Shown in pieces: positions 6,856-15,598 of a stretch of 30,691 nucleotides of DNA (position 1 is its first letter; each line of letters starts with the position of its first letter). The notes below the pieces were generated by a model. That model ran no database searches. It worked only from the letters and a program-made list of their open reading frames with translations, and was not told the DNA's origin. A program made the position numbers and the translations under genes. Source of the stretch: a virus; the IMG/VR virus record IMGVR_UViG_3300042466_000171, positions 1 to 30,691 of that record; one strand, given 5' to 3'.

Positions 6856-8346
6856 TTATCCTAATGTTGCTGATACTATCTTATTTCTGTCTAATGCTTG
6901 AGCCGTTGTAACTTTACTCGAAACCACATAAGCCTCAATCGGTGCTTGATTTCCTACCACTTGAGCAATCTGATTAACTGGACTTGTACCTACCACGTTG
7001 AATCTTGGTGCAGTTTGGTAGCTTGGTGTCATCTGAGGATTACCGAATGACATTTGGCTTCCACTTGCATTTCCCGAATTAATATCTTGAATACCTTTTC
7101 TTGCTGCTGAAATGGCGGAGGCAACCCCTAAACCTCCAGCCACTAATTCAGCAATACCTAACGGAGTTAAATAACCATATTTAGCTGCGTTCTTTTGTGT
7201 ATTAATGGCAATTGAAGCAACCGCCGCCGCTTGTTCCAATACGATTCCGGCAATGGCTAATTCCTTATTCTCTCCAGCAATTTGTCTAAGTCCCTGACCT
7301 ATCCGCATCGTGTTAGAAATATAGGCTTCTTGCAAAGCTAATTTTGCATCATTCTCCGCCTTTACTAAATTCTTTCTTTCTTCTGCTTGTTCTTTTGCGT
7401 CTGCCGTAACATTTGCCTCATAAGTAGCTAAAGCCTTTTGTCTTGCATCGTATTCCTCAAATAATGCTTGACCTTGCTCTTGCATTCTAAGGTTTTCTTC
7501 TTCAGCTAATTTATCGAATGCTTTCATCTGCATTTCGCCTTCAATCTGAAGATTTTGGTTTTCTATTTCAACCAATCTTTTGCGTTCTTCTTCTCTTTGC
7601 GCTTGTAACTGCTTATAAGCCTCATCCCTTGCTTTTTTACGCTTATCAAATTCCTCTTTTTCTACTTTGGTTAATTCTTTTGAACCCTCTTGAAAACGCT
7701 TGATTGATTCATCGTAATTTTTGCCAAAATCTGTAACGGATGCCTTCGCTGATTTCCAAGCACCAGAAAAATCGCCCTTTACAAATTTAAAAACTGCATT
7801 ACCTAAACTACCTAATGATTGTATTACTGCCGTTACTGAACCATACACCGTTTGCATCGCTTTTGATACTAAAGGCAAAGCATTAATGGCAAAATCAACT
7901 AACGCATTAAATACGGGTTCAATTGCAGTAAATACTCCGTTGAATATCTTCTCTAATCCAATAAATAAAGGTTGTAATTTCTTAGTGGCTTTCTCTGAAT
8001 CATTAAACGCAGCAACCAAACCACCAACCAAAGAAACAAGCAATCCAATACCGGTAGCTTTTAAAGCACTCCCAAATGATTGCGTTGCTACCTTAGCTTT
8101 ATTAATTGACGAACCTAATTGACCTAATGGGCCACCAGCCATTTCCAAAGTATCTACCCAGTCAGATGACTGATTCTTAGCCGACTTAATCTTGTCCTCT
8201 AAGTCATCAATCTGATTGAATAAATTCTTAAACGCTTCCGTTCCTACCTCAGTATCCTTTAACTGCTTCTTTAATTGTTTTAATTCGGCAATCGATCCCT
8301 GAATATTGTTGTTTACGTTTAAATTTACTTCTACATCTTTCGCCAT
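6856..8346 (-). CDS. Tape-measure-like tail protein
   Basis: A 496-residue protein. It has an N-terminal coiled-coil segment (about 15-60), a Gly/Ala-rich hydrophobic segment near 95-115 and another near 130-180, a long charged helix at about 215-335 rich in Glu, Lys, Arg and Gln, and an Ala/Gly-rich hydrophobic region at about 345-420. Long coiled coils alternating with membrane-like helices are typical of tape measure proteins, which set tail length and help DNA entry. At roughly 0.15 nm per residue this length would give a tail near 75 nm. It lies next to the protease gene instead of directly after the tail chaperone, an unusual order. A large tail-tip scaffold protein is the alternative. 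Confidence 0.7.
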   Translation of the reverse strand: MAKDVEVNLNVNNNIQGSIAELKQLKKQLKDTEVGTEAFKNLFNQIDDLEDKIKSAKNQSSDWVDTLEMAGGPLGQLGSSINKAKVATQSFGSALKATGIGLLVSLVGGLVAAFNDSEKATKKLQPLFIGLEKIFNGVFTAIEPVFNALVDFAINALPLVSKAMQTVYGSVTAVIQSLGSLGNAVFKFVKGDFSGAWKSAKASVTDFGKNYDESIKRFQEGSKELTKVEKEEFDKRKKARDEAYKQLQAQREEERKRLVEIENQNLQIEGEMQMKAFDKLAEEENLRMQEQGQALFEEYDARQKALATYEANVTADAKEQAEERKNLVKAENDAKLALQEAYISNTMRIGQGLRQIAGENKELAIAGIVLEQAAAVASIAINTQKNAAKYGYLTPLGIAELVAGGLGVASAISAARKGIQDINSGNASGSQMSFGNPQMTPSYQTAPRFNVVGTSPVNQIAQVVGNQAPIEAYVVSSKVTTAQALDRNKIVSATLG

Positions 8347-8483
8347 CTTGAAATTCTTTTAATTTGTTTAATTCCTTTCTTTAAAGTAGTCGGTATTTCA
8401 TTCCTTCCCTTCGCTATCTCAATCAATTCAGACCGATTGTAATGATCGTGCGTCATTAATAAATTAATTACTTCCTTCATCAT
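8331..8483 (-). CDS. Small basic protein, 50 aa, upstream of the tape measure gene
   Basis: Reading minus from ATG ATG at 8483 to TAG at 8331 gives 50 residues. It starts MMKEVINLLMTHDHYNRSEL and ends with a Lys/Arg-rich tail (KKGIKQIKRISRWRKM). It starts one base after the stop of the adhesin gene (8485) and overlaps the tape-measure start (8346) by 16 bases, so it fills a 138-base gap in a packed operon. The first 30 residues look helical and might form a small helix-turn-helix. No function can be assigned. Confidence 0.6.
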   Translation of the reverse strand: MMKEVINLLMTHDHYNRSELIEIAKGRNEIPTTLKKGIKQIKRISRWRKM

Positions 8484-8484
8484 C

Positions 8485-10929
8485 TTATAAACCTTTTAAT
8501 CTTATTACCGTTGTGAAATTTCCCCAAGTATCGACATCAAACTGCTGATTCCCTTTTGTTGGAAGTCTAACCGTATGCGTTGCCTTTGTATATCCGTTAT
8601 TAAATGGATTTACAATAATTAACAACGCTTCCGTTCCATCTGTGGACAACTTATAAGCTGAGATAGGCTTTTGCTGATTGTAAAGCATTACTGGATAATT
8701 AGAATTGTTTGCATCTGTATCAGATGTCCAAGTTCCGCTAACTAATAACTGCGTTTTAGTCCATTCGGTGTTAGCCGCAACAATATCCCGATTCTGTTCA
8801 ACTTGCCAATAGCCAACATAAAGCCAATCGAAAACTCCGTTGTCTAATTGTTGCAAATTGCCAAAGCCATAGAAAAAATTACCAAAGTTAATATTATCAC
8901 ATGGCCCATGATTATATTCTCCCCCGTAAGCATTCGGATCGTCCCACATTGATAAACCATCGCAATAAGCAAAACCCCAAACCGCCAACGATTGGAAATG
9001 GCTTGCGCATTGTGCCGGATTATCGGCGATGTAAGTTCCGTATTCAAATCCTTTTCTTTCCCAGTTAAAGTCTGAGAAATAAGGCAATGGCTCCATGTAT
9101 CTCCACGAATATGGCGAAGCTCGTTTTATTTTAGCATCATCAACGCTATAAATTTGCCCTAATATCTTTTTTGTAATATCGTAGTTATGAACTAATGAAT
9201 AAAAATACCATTTAGTAACAATTGTATTTAAATAACCTGAACAGAAAAACAATCCCCAACCATTTTTTGCGCCTTCGTAAAACGCATTATAATTAAGCAT
9301 CGTGGTTCTGCTAACCGTTCCGTTTATATAGTAATTGTGATAATCGCTATATAAATCCGTAGTTTTTACCGTTGCAATTGATTCAGTAGGTGCAACATAA
9401 AGCCATCCACTTGTTCCAGTTCCAAAATAGCCTGATTGGTAAATCCCTTCTCCATAAATACTAAACTTAGGAATTACTGCGCCATTTGCTGCCCAGTTAT
9501 TAGCGATTGAATAAGCCTTGCAACTTGCAAAAAGACCATCCATAGCAAGACCGGTATTTAACCGCTTTCTGCCAACTCCAATAAACGCTTCTCCATCGTG
9601 TTCGATGATTGCAGCGTGCGTTACATTCATCGGATTATTAACATCGTTAGTTAATGGATTGAACATTGATAAATACTGATTCGCTGGACTTAAATCATAA
9701 TATCCAATACCTGAATTTATAGCAGTTGTCCACTCGTATGGATTAACTTCCGCATAGGTTTTATTGATTGTCCCATTGTTGAATGTCCAAGTATCACGAT
9801 CCGCAATTGGAACTAATAAAGATTCCAAAACTGCACAACACCATGATTGGTCTATTGTTGAATCCGTGATATAATTAGGATTTGATGTAGTTCCGCCTGA
9901 TTTAACCCAAGCCGTTCCAACACGAATAAATGTATCAGCGTGATGGTATAATCGGTCTGCAATAGGCACAACTTCAGTTATGTTGTTAGTTGCTACACCT
10001 CCTTCAATGGATGAAACATAATTTGCATTAACTCCTGAAACCTGACCATTTACAAAGTTTTTAAAATATGTCGGCTTGCGTTTTGTCAATCCTTTATTTT
10101 GTCTTCTTGGATTTCTAAACGTTCTGGTAACTGCTCCCGCACCTCCATTCGTAAAAGTTCCGCTATCCTTAACCACGCAGTCAAGCAATGGATTGATAAG
10201 CATTGCAAACTCTTTTTTAACCCCATTTTTATCAAAGATTGGCAAGGCATCAGGCATTCTTCTAAAGAATGTTGGATATTCTTCGGCTTGCTTTGGTATT
10301 AAATAATCAGGTCTAAAATAATAGTTTACTTTTCCTACTGTTAGCGTTCTGTTCGAATCGGCTGCAATATGGATAGTTGAACTTAATAAATAAGTATGTG
10401 TAAATCCTTGTATTTCAGTACCGCCCCACATATTGCCCCAAAGTCCATTACGAATGACTAAATCATAGCCTTTCATGTCAGATAAATTGATGTCAGTTAG
10501 CGGAACATTATTAATCGTGCCGTTCTCGACTAACCATCTTCTATCTGAACTCCAAGTTGTGTCAGTTAATAAATTTGTTGAAGAATTTAAGGAATAAGTA
10601 ATATCTAAATCGTTTGTTTTTTGTTCCCCTGAATCTGCGCTAAAGTTCATGATTGAACCATCCGCAAAAGAAACATCCATTCCAGCATTTACCAATTCCG
10701 TTTTACTTCCGACAATCTTGCCATCATTTCCAAGCGTAACGTAATAGCTTTTAAACTGCGTTGGAATAACATAATTTCCAGCACTTGCTAAAATCGTTTT
10801 GGCTTCATTCGTGTAAAATATGGTTGTTGAATCCAACAAGTTATTATTGGCATATAAGATTTGTGAATCTACATCCGTTGTCGTACTGCCTAACTTTGTG
10901 CGTGCATCGCTTATGCTTGAAAATGCCAT
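8485..10929 (-). CDS. Large tail protein with enzyme-like C-terminal half
   Basis: An 814-residue protein. The first 70 residues (LLDSTTIFYTNEAKTILASA) resemble the adhesin repeats at the end of the neighbouring 853-residue protein. The middle is rich in Trp, Tyr, Asn and Gly (VIRNGLWGNMWGGTEI near 160). From about residue 600 there are aromatic and acidic segments such as YSWRYMEPLPYFSDFNWERK and WGFAYCDGLSMWDDP, and a final beta-sandwich-like region (ALLIIVNPFNNGY). The pattern suggests a carbohydrate-active enzyme fold with a C-terminal beta domain, so a glycan-cleaving tail spike or receptor-binding protein is my inference. I could not identify a specific glycosidase family or catalytic pair. 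Confidence 0.6.
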   Translation of the reverse strand: MAFSSISDARTKLGSTTTDVDSQILYANNNLLDSTTIFYTNEAKTILASAGNYVIPTQFKSYYVTLGNDGKIVGSKTELVNAGMDVSFADGSIMNFSADSGEQKTNDLDITYSLNSSTNLLTDTTWSSDRRWLVENGTINNVPLTDINLSDMKGYDLVIRNGLWGNMWGGTEIQGFTHTYLLSSTIHIAADSNRTLTVGKVNYYFRPDYLIPKQAEEYPTFFRRMPDALPIFDKNGVKKEFAMLINPLLDCVVKDSGTFTNGGAGAVTRTFRNPRRQNKGLTKRKPTYFKNFVNGQVSGVNANYVSSIEGGVATNNITEVVPIADRLYHHADTFIRVGTAWVKSGGTTSNPNYITDSTIDQSWCCAVLESLLVPIADRDTWTFNNGTINKTYAEVNPYEWTTAINSGIGYYDLSPANQYLSMFNPLTNDVNNPMNVTHAAIIEHDGEAFIGVGRKRLNTGLAMDGLFASCKAYSIANNWAANGAVIPKFSIYGEGIYQSGYFGTGTSGWLYVAPTESIATVKTTDLYSDYHNYYINGTVSRTTMLNYNAFYEGAKNGWGLFFCSGYLNTIVTKWYFYSLVHNYDITKKILGQIYSVDDAKIKRASPYSWRYMEPLPYFSDFNWERKGFEYGTYIADNPAQCASHFQSLAVWGFAYCDGLSMWDDPNAYGGEYNHGPCDNINFGNFFYGFGNLQQLDNGVFDWLYVGYWQVEQNRDIVAANTEWTKTQLLVSGTWTSDTDANNSNYPVMLYNQQKPISAYKLSTDGTEALLIIVNPFNNGYTKATHTVRLPTKGNQQFDVDTWGNFTTVIRLKGL

Positions 10930-10930
10930 A

Positions 10931-13492
10931 TTATTTTAGTGTATAGAATGTAAATGTTTCAACTGCCGGAGGAATTACTGAACAAGTTCCCCAAGTCGTA
11001 ATGATACCGCTTGAACTGATTTGAACCCATGTACCATCGTTGCAATGATAAACGTATCCGTTACCAGCGTAAGGAACTAAGGTACCGGTATTGTTTCCGT
11101 AAACTACAACGTTAGTGTATAATGGTGTCGATTCTCCGTATAATGTCAAGGTATAATCCGTAATTGGACAAGCCTCAGTTGATGTCGCTGAGTTTGCATT
11201 TGTTACGCTAAAGGCATTCAAAGTCGGTGCTGGTGCTGAACCACATGAGCCAGTAGCCAAGACAACTCCAACTGAATTTATTTGAGCATAATTGTTTAAC
11301 GCAGTTTTAAAGTAATAGCTTCCGCCATTAAATAAAGCACCGGTATTTGTGTAGAATGTTGTGTTATCCTCAAACGTTGGATTCGTTCCGTAGATTGTCA
11401 ATGAATACGTTGTTAATGCACAAGCATCGCCACTCGTTGCCGAACTTCCGTTAGTTACTAAGAATGAATAGTAAGTTGTCGGGTCAGGTATCGCTGAAGC
11501 TACACGGAAATCATTTAACAATTCCAAATCTACTTCGCCAGTAGTCAAGTCCGTTGTAAATGAATTAATAATGTACCGCTTATCCCTAATAATCAACCGG
11601 TCATTTAGTTTTAAAGCATTTATCAAGCTAATCGGAAACATTGCCTTTAGCTTTAAGATTCTTGCCTTATCAGTGAAGATATTTGTCAGGTAATTAAGGT
11701 AGTAATTATTAAACAATGACCTTGTTTCAATCGCATCTGTAAACGTTGATTGTTGCGCCCCGAAATTGATTGTATTTACTTGGCCCGAGATGAGAGTATC
11801 TTGTCCAAAAAGATTATAGGTAGTAACGTTAGTAGTGCTACTCCCATCATTAAAATGAAAATGCTGACCTCCAGATAATGTCTGAATCGAATTGTAATCA
11901 TACAAAATTACGGGTTTAGGAATGTAGCTATTTAAGTCAAACTTTAAAGAATAACCAACTTGTAAATTCGTGTTGGTAAACTTCTGGAATGGCATATTCT
12001 CAAAAGGTAATGATACCTCAAACTCCTCGCCATCGTTGTCCAATGTATATTTCAAATCGCCGTAAGGTACTGCTGATCGTGAAAGGAATTCAGTCGCTAT
12101 AATATTCTCGCATTTTTCGTACATGAAATTAATCGCCTTGTATGGCTTTACTCTTTCAATGTCTATCTGCTCTGAAATAACGTACTTCGATACATCACGG
12201 ATTGTTCCCGCTGCATACCAATTTTCAATTTGCTCAACCTGATAAACATTGTCAGCCGTTGAAAAGCAAGTAAGATTAAACATCTTTAGAATTCCACTAA
12301 AGAAATCTTCCGCCTTCATATCAGGCATATAATCCGCAATGTTTAATGTCGTTGTCGTTGTCTGACTTGTTCCAGTACAAGTTACATCACTAACGACTGA
12401 TGTTGTGGTTGCGTTTCTTGTTTCAAACTCATAAACCGATGTGTAGGTAACGGCTGAGGCTGAGGAAATATAGAAAGCGTAAGTACCTGAATCTTCTAAT
12501 GGTGCTGACAAAGTCATCTGGCTTGTTTGCGTTAGATAACTCTGCTCGCTTAGTTTAACTCCATTCTTGTAAACGTATAAATAAAACTCCGTTCCCGATG
12601 TCGTAAATGTCAGCTTAATATTTGACTTGCTAAGGTAAACCGGAGAATCAGGCTTCACATAAGTTAAAAAACTTCCCGTTGGACTAACATTAAAGATTCC
12701 TTGCGTTCCAACCGTACTTGTATTTGTTTGGAATAAAATCTTTTGATGCGTCTGCTTCAAAGTAAATTCGTCCGTATTCTTTAGCCACAAAAAAGCATTT
12801 TTATACTTATCAGTCGCTAAGAAATTATCAGTCGGATTTCCTTGTATTGTAATGTCTAAGTCTGAAGCAATCGTTTCGATAATCTTACTAACTCGCATCG
12901 CTGGAAATAAATCGTGATGATGAATAGGTGAATTTTGATGCGAAATATCATAATTAGCTTGAACATGAACATTTGTTCCCCAAGTCCAATTATTAAAGGA
13001 TGTAATTAAAGGGAATTTAACGTCATTTGTAACGCCTCCGCTTACTCGATTCTTGACAACCGTTCCAGTATAAGCAAAGTTATAAGCCGAATAATCAAAG
13101 TCCCTTAAAAACTTACCACCAAATAAATCCTTTAATGAAAGTAAGCTACCAAAGAAGGTAATCTGATAATTATCAATTTCGTTATTCTTAAATTGTGCTT
13201 TTTCTAATTGAATCTTCCCAACCCTAAACGATGCTGAATTTATTTCGATGTATGCTGATTTTCTTGTCCGTGCATCAAAGCCCCCATCAATCGCATTTTC
13301 ATACCAATGCTTGAATATCTCGTTATTGTGCTTTGTTGCTGGCACCGTGAACGACTGAGAATAATCAGTAAAGACTTTCGAAATGTCATTTACGTTCTGA
13401 ATTGAAGATGTAACGCTAATTTTCTCATCGTTAAATAATTCTATTCGCTTGTAAAGTCCATCGCTAAGGATATAAATTGAAGCCGTTATCAT
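10931..13492 (-). CDS. Tail-tip / baseplate hub-like protein with duplicated C-terminal adhesin domain
   Basis: An 853-residue protein. The N-terminal half (YKRIELFNDEKISVTSSIQN, then SKVFTDYSQSFTVPATKHN) is a signature I associate with large tail proteins of Bacteroidota phages. RLIIRDKRYIINSFTTDLTT near 640 has the look of a hub beta domain. The C-terminus holds two tandem units (about 677-751 and 760-838). Each starts with a Cys after S/T-rich sequence (C691, C775), carries YSLTIYG or YTLTLYG, and ends with G.C (C750, C837). These look like surface binding domains, possibly closed by a disulfide. It joins the next gene upstream by TAATG. Receptor binding is inferred. Confidence 0.68.
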   Translation of the reverse strand: MITASIYILSDGLYKRIELFNDEKISVTSSIQNVNDISKVFTDYSQSFTVPATKHNNEIFKHWYENAIDGGFDARTRKSAYIEINSASFRVGKIQLEKAQFKNNEIDNYQITFFGSLLSLKDLFGGKFLRDFDYSAYNFAYTGTVVKNRVSGGVTNDVKFPLITSFNNWTWGTNVHVQANYDISHQNSPIHHHDLFPAMRVSKIIETIASDLDITIQGNPTDNFLATDKYKNAFLWLKNTDEFTLKQTHQKILFQTNTSTVGTQGIFNVSPTGSFLTYVKPDSPVYLSKSNIKLTFTTSGTEFYLYVYKNGVKLSEQSYLTQTSQMTLSAPLEDSGTYAFYISSASAVTYTSVYEFETRNATTTSVVSDVTCTGTSQTTTTTLNIADYMPDMKAEDFFSGILKMFNLTCFSTADNVYQVEQIENWYAAGTIRDVSKYVISEQIDIERVKPYKAINFMYEKCENIIATEFLSRSAVPYGDLKYTLDNDGEEFEVSLPFENMPFQKFTNTNLQVGYSLKFDLNSYIPKPVILYDYNSIQTLSGGQHFHFNDGSSTTNVTTYNLFGQDTLISGQVNTINFGAQQSTFTDAIETRSLFNNYYLNYLTNIFTDKARILKLKAMFPISLINALKLNDRLIIRDKRYIINSFTTDLTTGEVDLELLNDFRVASAIPDPTTYYSFLVTNGSSATSGDACALTTYSLTIYGTNPTFEDNTTFYTNTGALFNGGSYYFKTALNNYAQINSVGVVLATGSCGSAPAPTLNAFSVTNANSATSTEACPITDYTLTLYGESTPLYTNVVVYGNNTGTLVPYAGNGYVYHCNDGTWVQISSSGIITTWGTCSVIPPAVETFTFYTLK

Positions 13493-14610
13493 TAAATCAC
13501 GTTATTTTTAAGGTTATAAGCGTACTCAAATTCAATCTGGTAATTGATATTCTTATCTTTTAACGATGTTTTAATGTCGTTTTGGTTTGTCAATACTTGC
13601 ACTGGCTTACCATCTAATAAAACGGTATTGCTTAACATCAAATCCTGAATCAAATCTGAATAATTCTGATCCACAAAACCAGTATTTAACGAAATCTTTT
13701 GTGAACCATTGATATTGAACGACTTAAACTGCCCACGACTTACGTTATAATTAACATTATCAGGCAAAAGATTATGACGAGTTTTCTCAACGCTGATTGA
13801 ACTTGCTTGCGCTTTGAAGAAAGTAAGGAATTGCCAACCTCCGTAACGATTAATAAACTGACATAGAACCGGTGTATATTTTGTTTCGCAAATCGGTGCA
13901 ATGTTGTATGTGTAAAGCGTTGTTCCGTTGCTCTTAACTCGTAAGATACTCGATGTCGTAAAACCTACCAATTTCAATGGCACTTTCATGTTGTAAACTT
14001 GCTTCGTAGCAGTCGATGCCAAAATCGTTACCGTTGTCGTTCCAACCGATGTAACATAATCAGCCGTAACGCTGGTGCCGGTATGGTCGATTAAAACATT
14101 GACATACATATTATCCGTATTATTCAAATAGGTAATTGTCTTAGCCGTATCAGCTAAAGCCACGATATTGGCATTATTGCTTTGATTGTAGCCACCCGAA
14201 TAATTATTATAACCATCTACACCAACCCCAATAAGATAATCGCCCATAAACGTTCCTAAGCAGTTGTCCGCCTCGTAAGTTCCTGAATCTGCAATTACCC
14301 TTGTCTTAAATGCACTTGTTCTATTTGTTCCGTTGCTAAATGAAACCGCTTTAAAGTTTACAAAAGATGTCGATGATTCAGTCGCTGGTGTCGGATCGTA
14401 TGTCGGTGTAATATTTTCAATATACTCACGCAAGTAAGGTGCAATATCATAATTCGATTCAGTCTGGGAAACCGATGGTGCCGCCTTCGTGAATGAATAA
14501 GTATGTGATGCTGGCTCTGTTGCGCCATTCCAAACGTATAGCTTTAAAGTCGTATTTGTGCTTCCGGTAATCGAAATAAAATACGGACTTCTTGCGTTAA
14601 TCGTTATCAT
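13492..14610 (-). CDS. Tail-associated protein carrying an inserted EA..CL module
   Basis: A 372-residue beta-rich protein. The N-terminus (MITINARSPYFISITG, then LKLYVWNGATEPASHTYSFT) looks like a fibronectin/Ig-like domain. The later part has FINRYGGWQFLTFFKAQASS and NTVLLDGKPVQVLTNQNDI, which I know from tail proteins of Bacteroidota phages next to the hub. Residues 101-122 (FKTRVIADSGTYEADNCLGT and on) hold the module shared with the proteins at 586-1041 and 3355-3789. It is placed just before a VGVDGYNNYSGGYNQ segment, as if inserted in a loop. ATGA overlap with the upstream gene and TAATG with the next. A role at the tail tip is inferred. Confidence 0.65.
   Translation of the reverse strand: MITINARSPYFISITGSTNTTLKLYVWNGATEPASHTYSFTKAAPSVSQTESNYDIAPYLREYIENITPTYDPTPATESSTSFVNFKAVSFSNGTNRTSAFKTRVIADSGTYEADNCLGTFMGDYLIGVGVDGYNNYSGGYNQSNNANIVALADTAKTITYLNNTDNMYVNVLIDHTGTSVTADYVTSVGTTTVTILASTATKQVYNMKVPLKLVGFTTSSILRVKSNGTTLYTYNIAPICETKYTPVLCQFINRYGGWQFLTFFKAQASSISVEKTRHNLLPDNVNYNVSRGQFKSFNINGSQKISLNTGFVDQNYSDLIQDLMLSNTVLLDGKPVQVLTNQNDIKTSLKDKNINYQIEFEYAYNLKNNVI
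14245..14310 (-). repeat. EA..CL module, single copy in the 13492-14610 protein
   Basis: Codes for residues 101-122, with F101, R104, D108, G110, E113, A114, C117 and L118 in the shared positions. It is closest to the copy at 3487-3552 (RV.ADSGTYEA is common to both). Confidence 0.75.
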
Positions 14611-15143
14611 AAATCTTTTAAATTATAGTCAATAATTGTTTCAACATCTAAGCCAAATGCTTTTGCTAAATCCGTGTCAATATATTTCTTGTATCCAGCT
14701 TCAAATGGTTTTGTAAAAAATAAACTTGGCTTCATCCCAGTCATGTAAATACTTCGGCTAATCAAAAACGCAGTTGACTGATAAGAAATAAATCTACCCG
14801 TCTTTTTATCTTTGAACTGAATCCCTCTTGCCTTAACCCATTTCTCAATTCCATTTGTTAAACCGCCTTTCTTACCCGTGCCACTTCCAAACTTAAACGG
14901 ACTATTAGGTGCTTTGGCTGACTTAAATTTACCTTTTACACCTTGATCCTGATACTGCCCATATTCAGCCATCCTAAAGCCGACAATCGCATAATTATTC
15001 TCTTGGACTATCTCGCCTTTTAAGGAGTTGTAAAGTTCCTTAGAAACATTCTTGCGACCTTTACTAAGATTTGAACGTGATTGCTGAATCACATAATCTC
15101 TAAATCTTTTTATTACCGCATATGTTTCTCGTAAATCAGCCAT
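14607..15143 (-). CDS. Tail completion protein (HK97 gp10-like)
   Basis: A 178-residue basic protein. It has an N-terminal helical region, a central YGQYQDQGVKGKFKSAKAPN segment, a Gly/Lys-rich loop (GSGTGKKGG), and a C-terminal helical part (FEAGYKKYIDTDLAKAFG). An E-Y-G-x-x-x-x-x-G loop followed by a basic region and late helices is the pattern of HK97 gp10-like neck/tail completion proteins. It lies directly downstream of the 15143-15598 gene, which is tail-terminator-like, a normal pairing. It would help connect the tail to the head connector. Family assignment is by pattern and size only. Confidence 0.62.
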   Translation of the reverse strand: MADLRETYAVIKRFRDYVIQQSRSNLSKGRKNVSKELYNSLKGEIVQENNYAIVGFRMAEYGQYQDQGVKGKFKSAKAPNSPFKFGSGTGKKGGLTNGIEKWVKARGIQFKDKKTGRFISYQSTAFLISRSIYMTGMKPSLFFTKPFEAGYKKYIDTDLAKAFGLDVETIIDYNLKDL

Positions 15144-15598
15144 TAGCAGATTGTCATATCATTTGGTACTATCAAATCAAAAGTAACTGTCCACCCAGCG
15201 ACCTTATTCTCAAATCGGTCAGTAAATGGTTCGCATAACGGATCGCCATCAATCTGAACCAAATCAGAATACAAATCCCCTCTGCGTAAGTCCGTAACCA
15301 TCTTACTTGCAATTGCCAACTGACTATTTAATACATCAAGAAGATTATCATTGCCATCAAATACGTTTACGGATTCAGTCTTTGAAATATCAACGATGTC
15401 CATAAACAAAACCGATAAATTAAAGCCTAAGCTATTCTCTTTCGGTGTTGAATTGTTAACGATAATGTGAACGTATGGATAAATCGTTTGCTTGGCTAAA
15501 TCGACCTCAAATATATCGCCAGTTGAAACGGTGTTTACAAAACCTCCGTTCTTTAGGTAATCTCTTAATGTACTGACTGCGTAATAAAATCCGGTCAT
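15143..15598 (-). CDS. Tail terminator-like protein
   Basis: A 151-residue protein. The N-terminus (FYYAVSTLRDYLKNGGFVNT) is followed by GDIFEVDLAKQTIYPYVHII, an alternating alpha/beta pattern, and the C-terminal segment ends with WTVTFDLIVPND. This matches the size and layout of tail terminator/minor tail proteins that cap the tail tube (lambda gpU-like fold). The ATG at 15598 overlaps the stop of the frameshifted chaperone reading frame as ATGA, so translation of this gene appears coupled to the GT product. The role is inferred from size, fold pattern and neighbours. Confidence 0.6.
   Translation of the reverse strand: MTGFYYAVSTLRDYLKNGGFVNTVSTGDIFEVDLAKQTIYPYVHIIVNNSTPKENSLGFNLSVLFMDIVDISKTESVNVFDGNDNLLDVLNSQLAIASKMVTDLRRGDLYSDLVQIDGDPLCEPFTDRFENKVAGWTVTFDLIVPNDMTIC

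Noticed and set aside
7721-8122. 133-codon open frame on the plus strand
   Set aside because: It lies wholly opposite the tape-measure-like gene, all well-supported genes are on the minus strand, and its protein is low in order with no motif.
8844-9047. 67-codon minus-strand frame inside the 814-residue tail protein gene
   Set aside because: Alternative frame of a well-supported gene with no independent signal.
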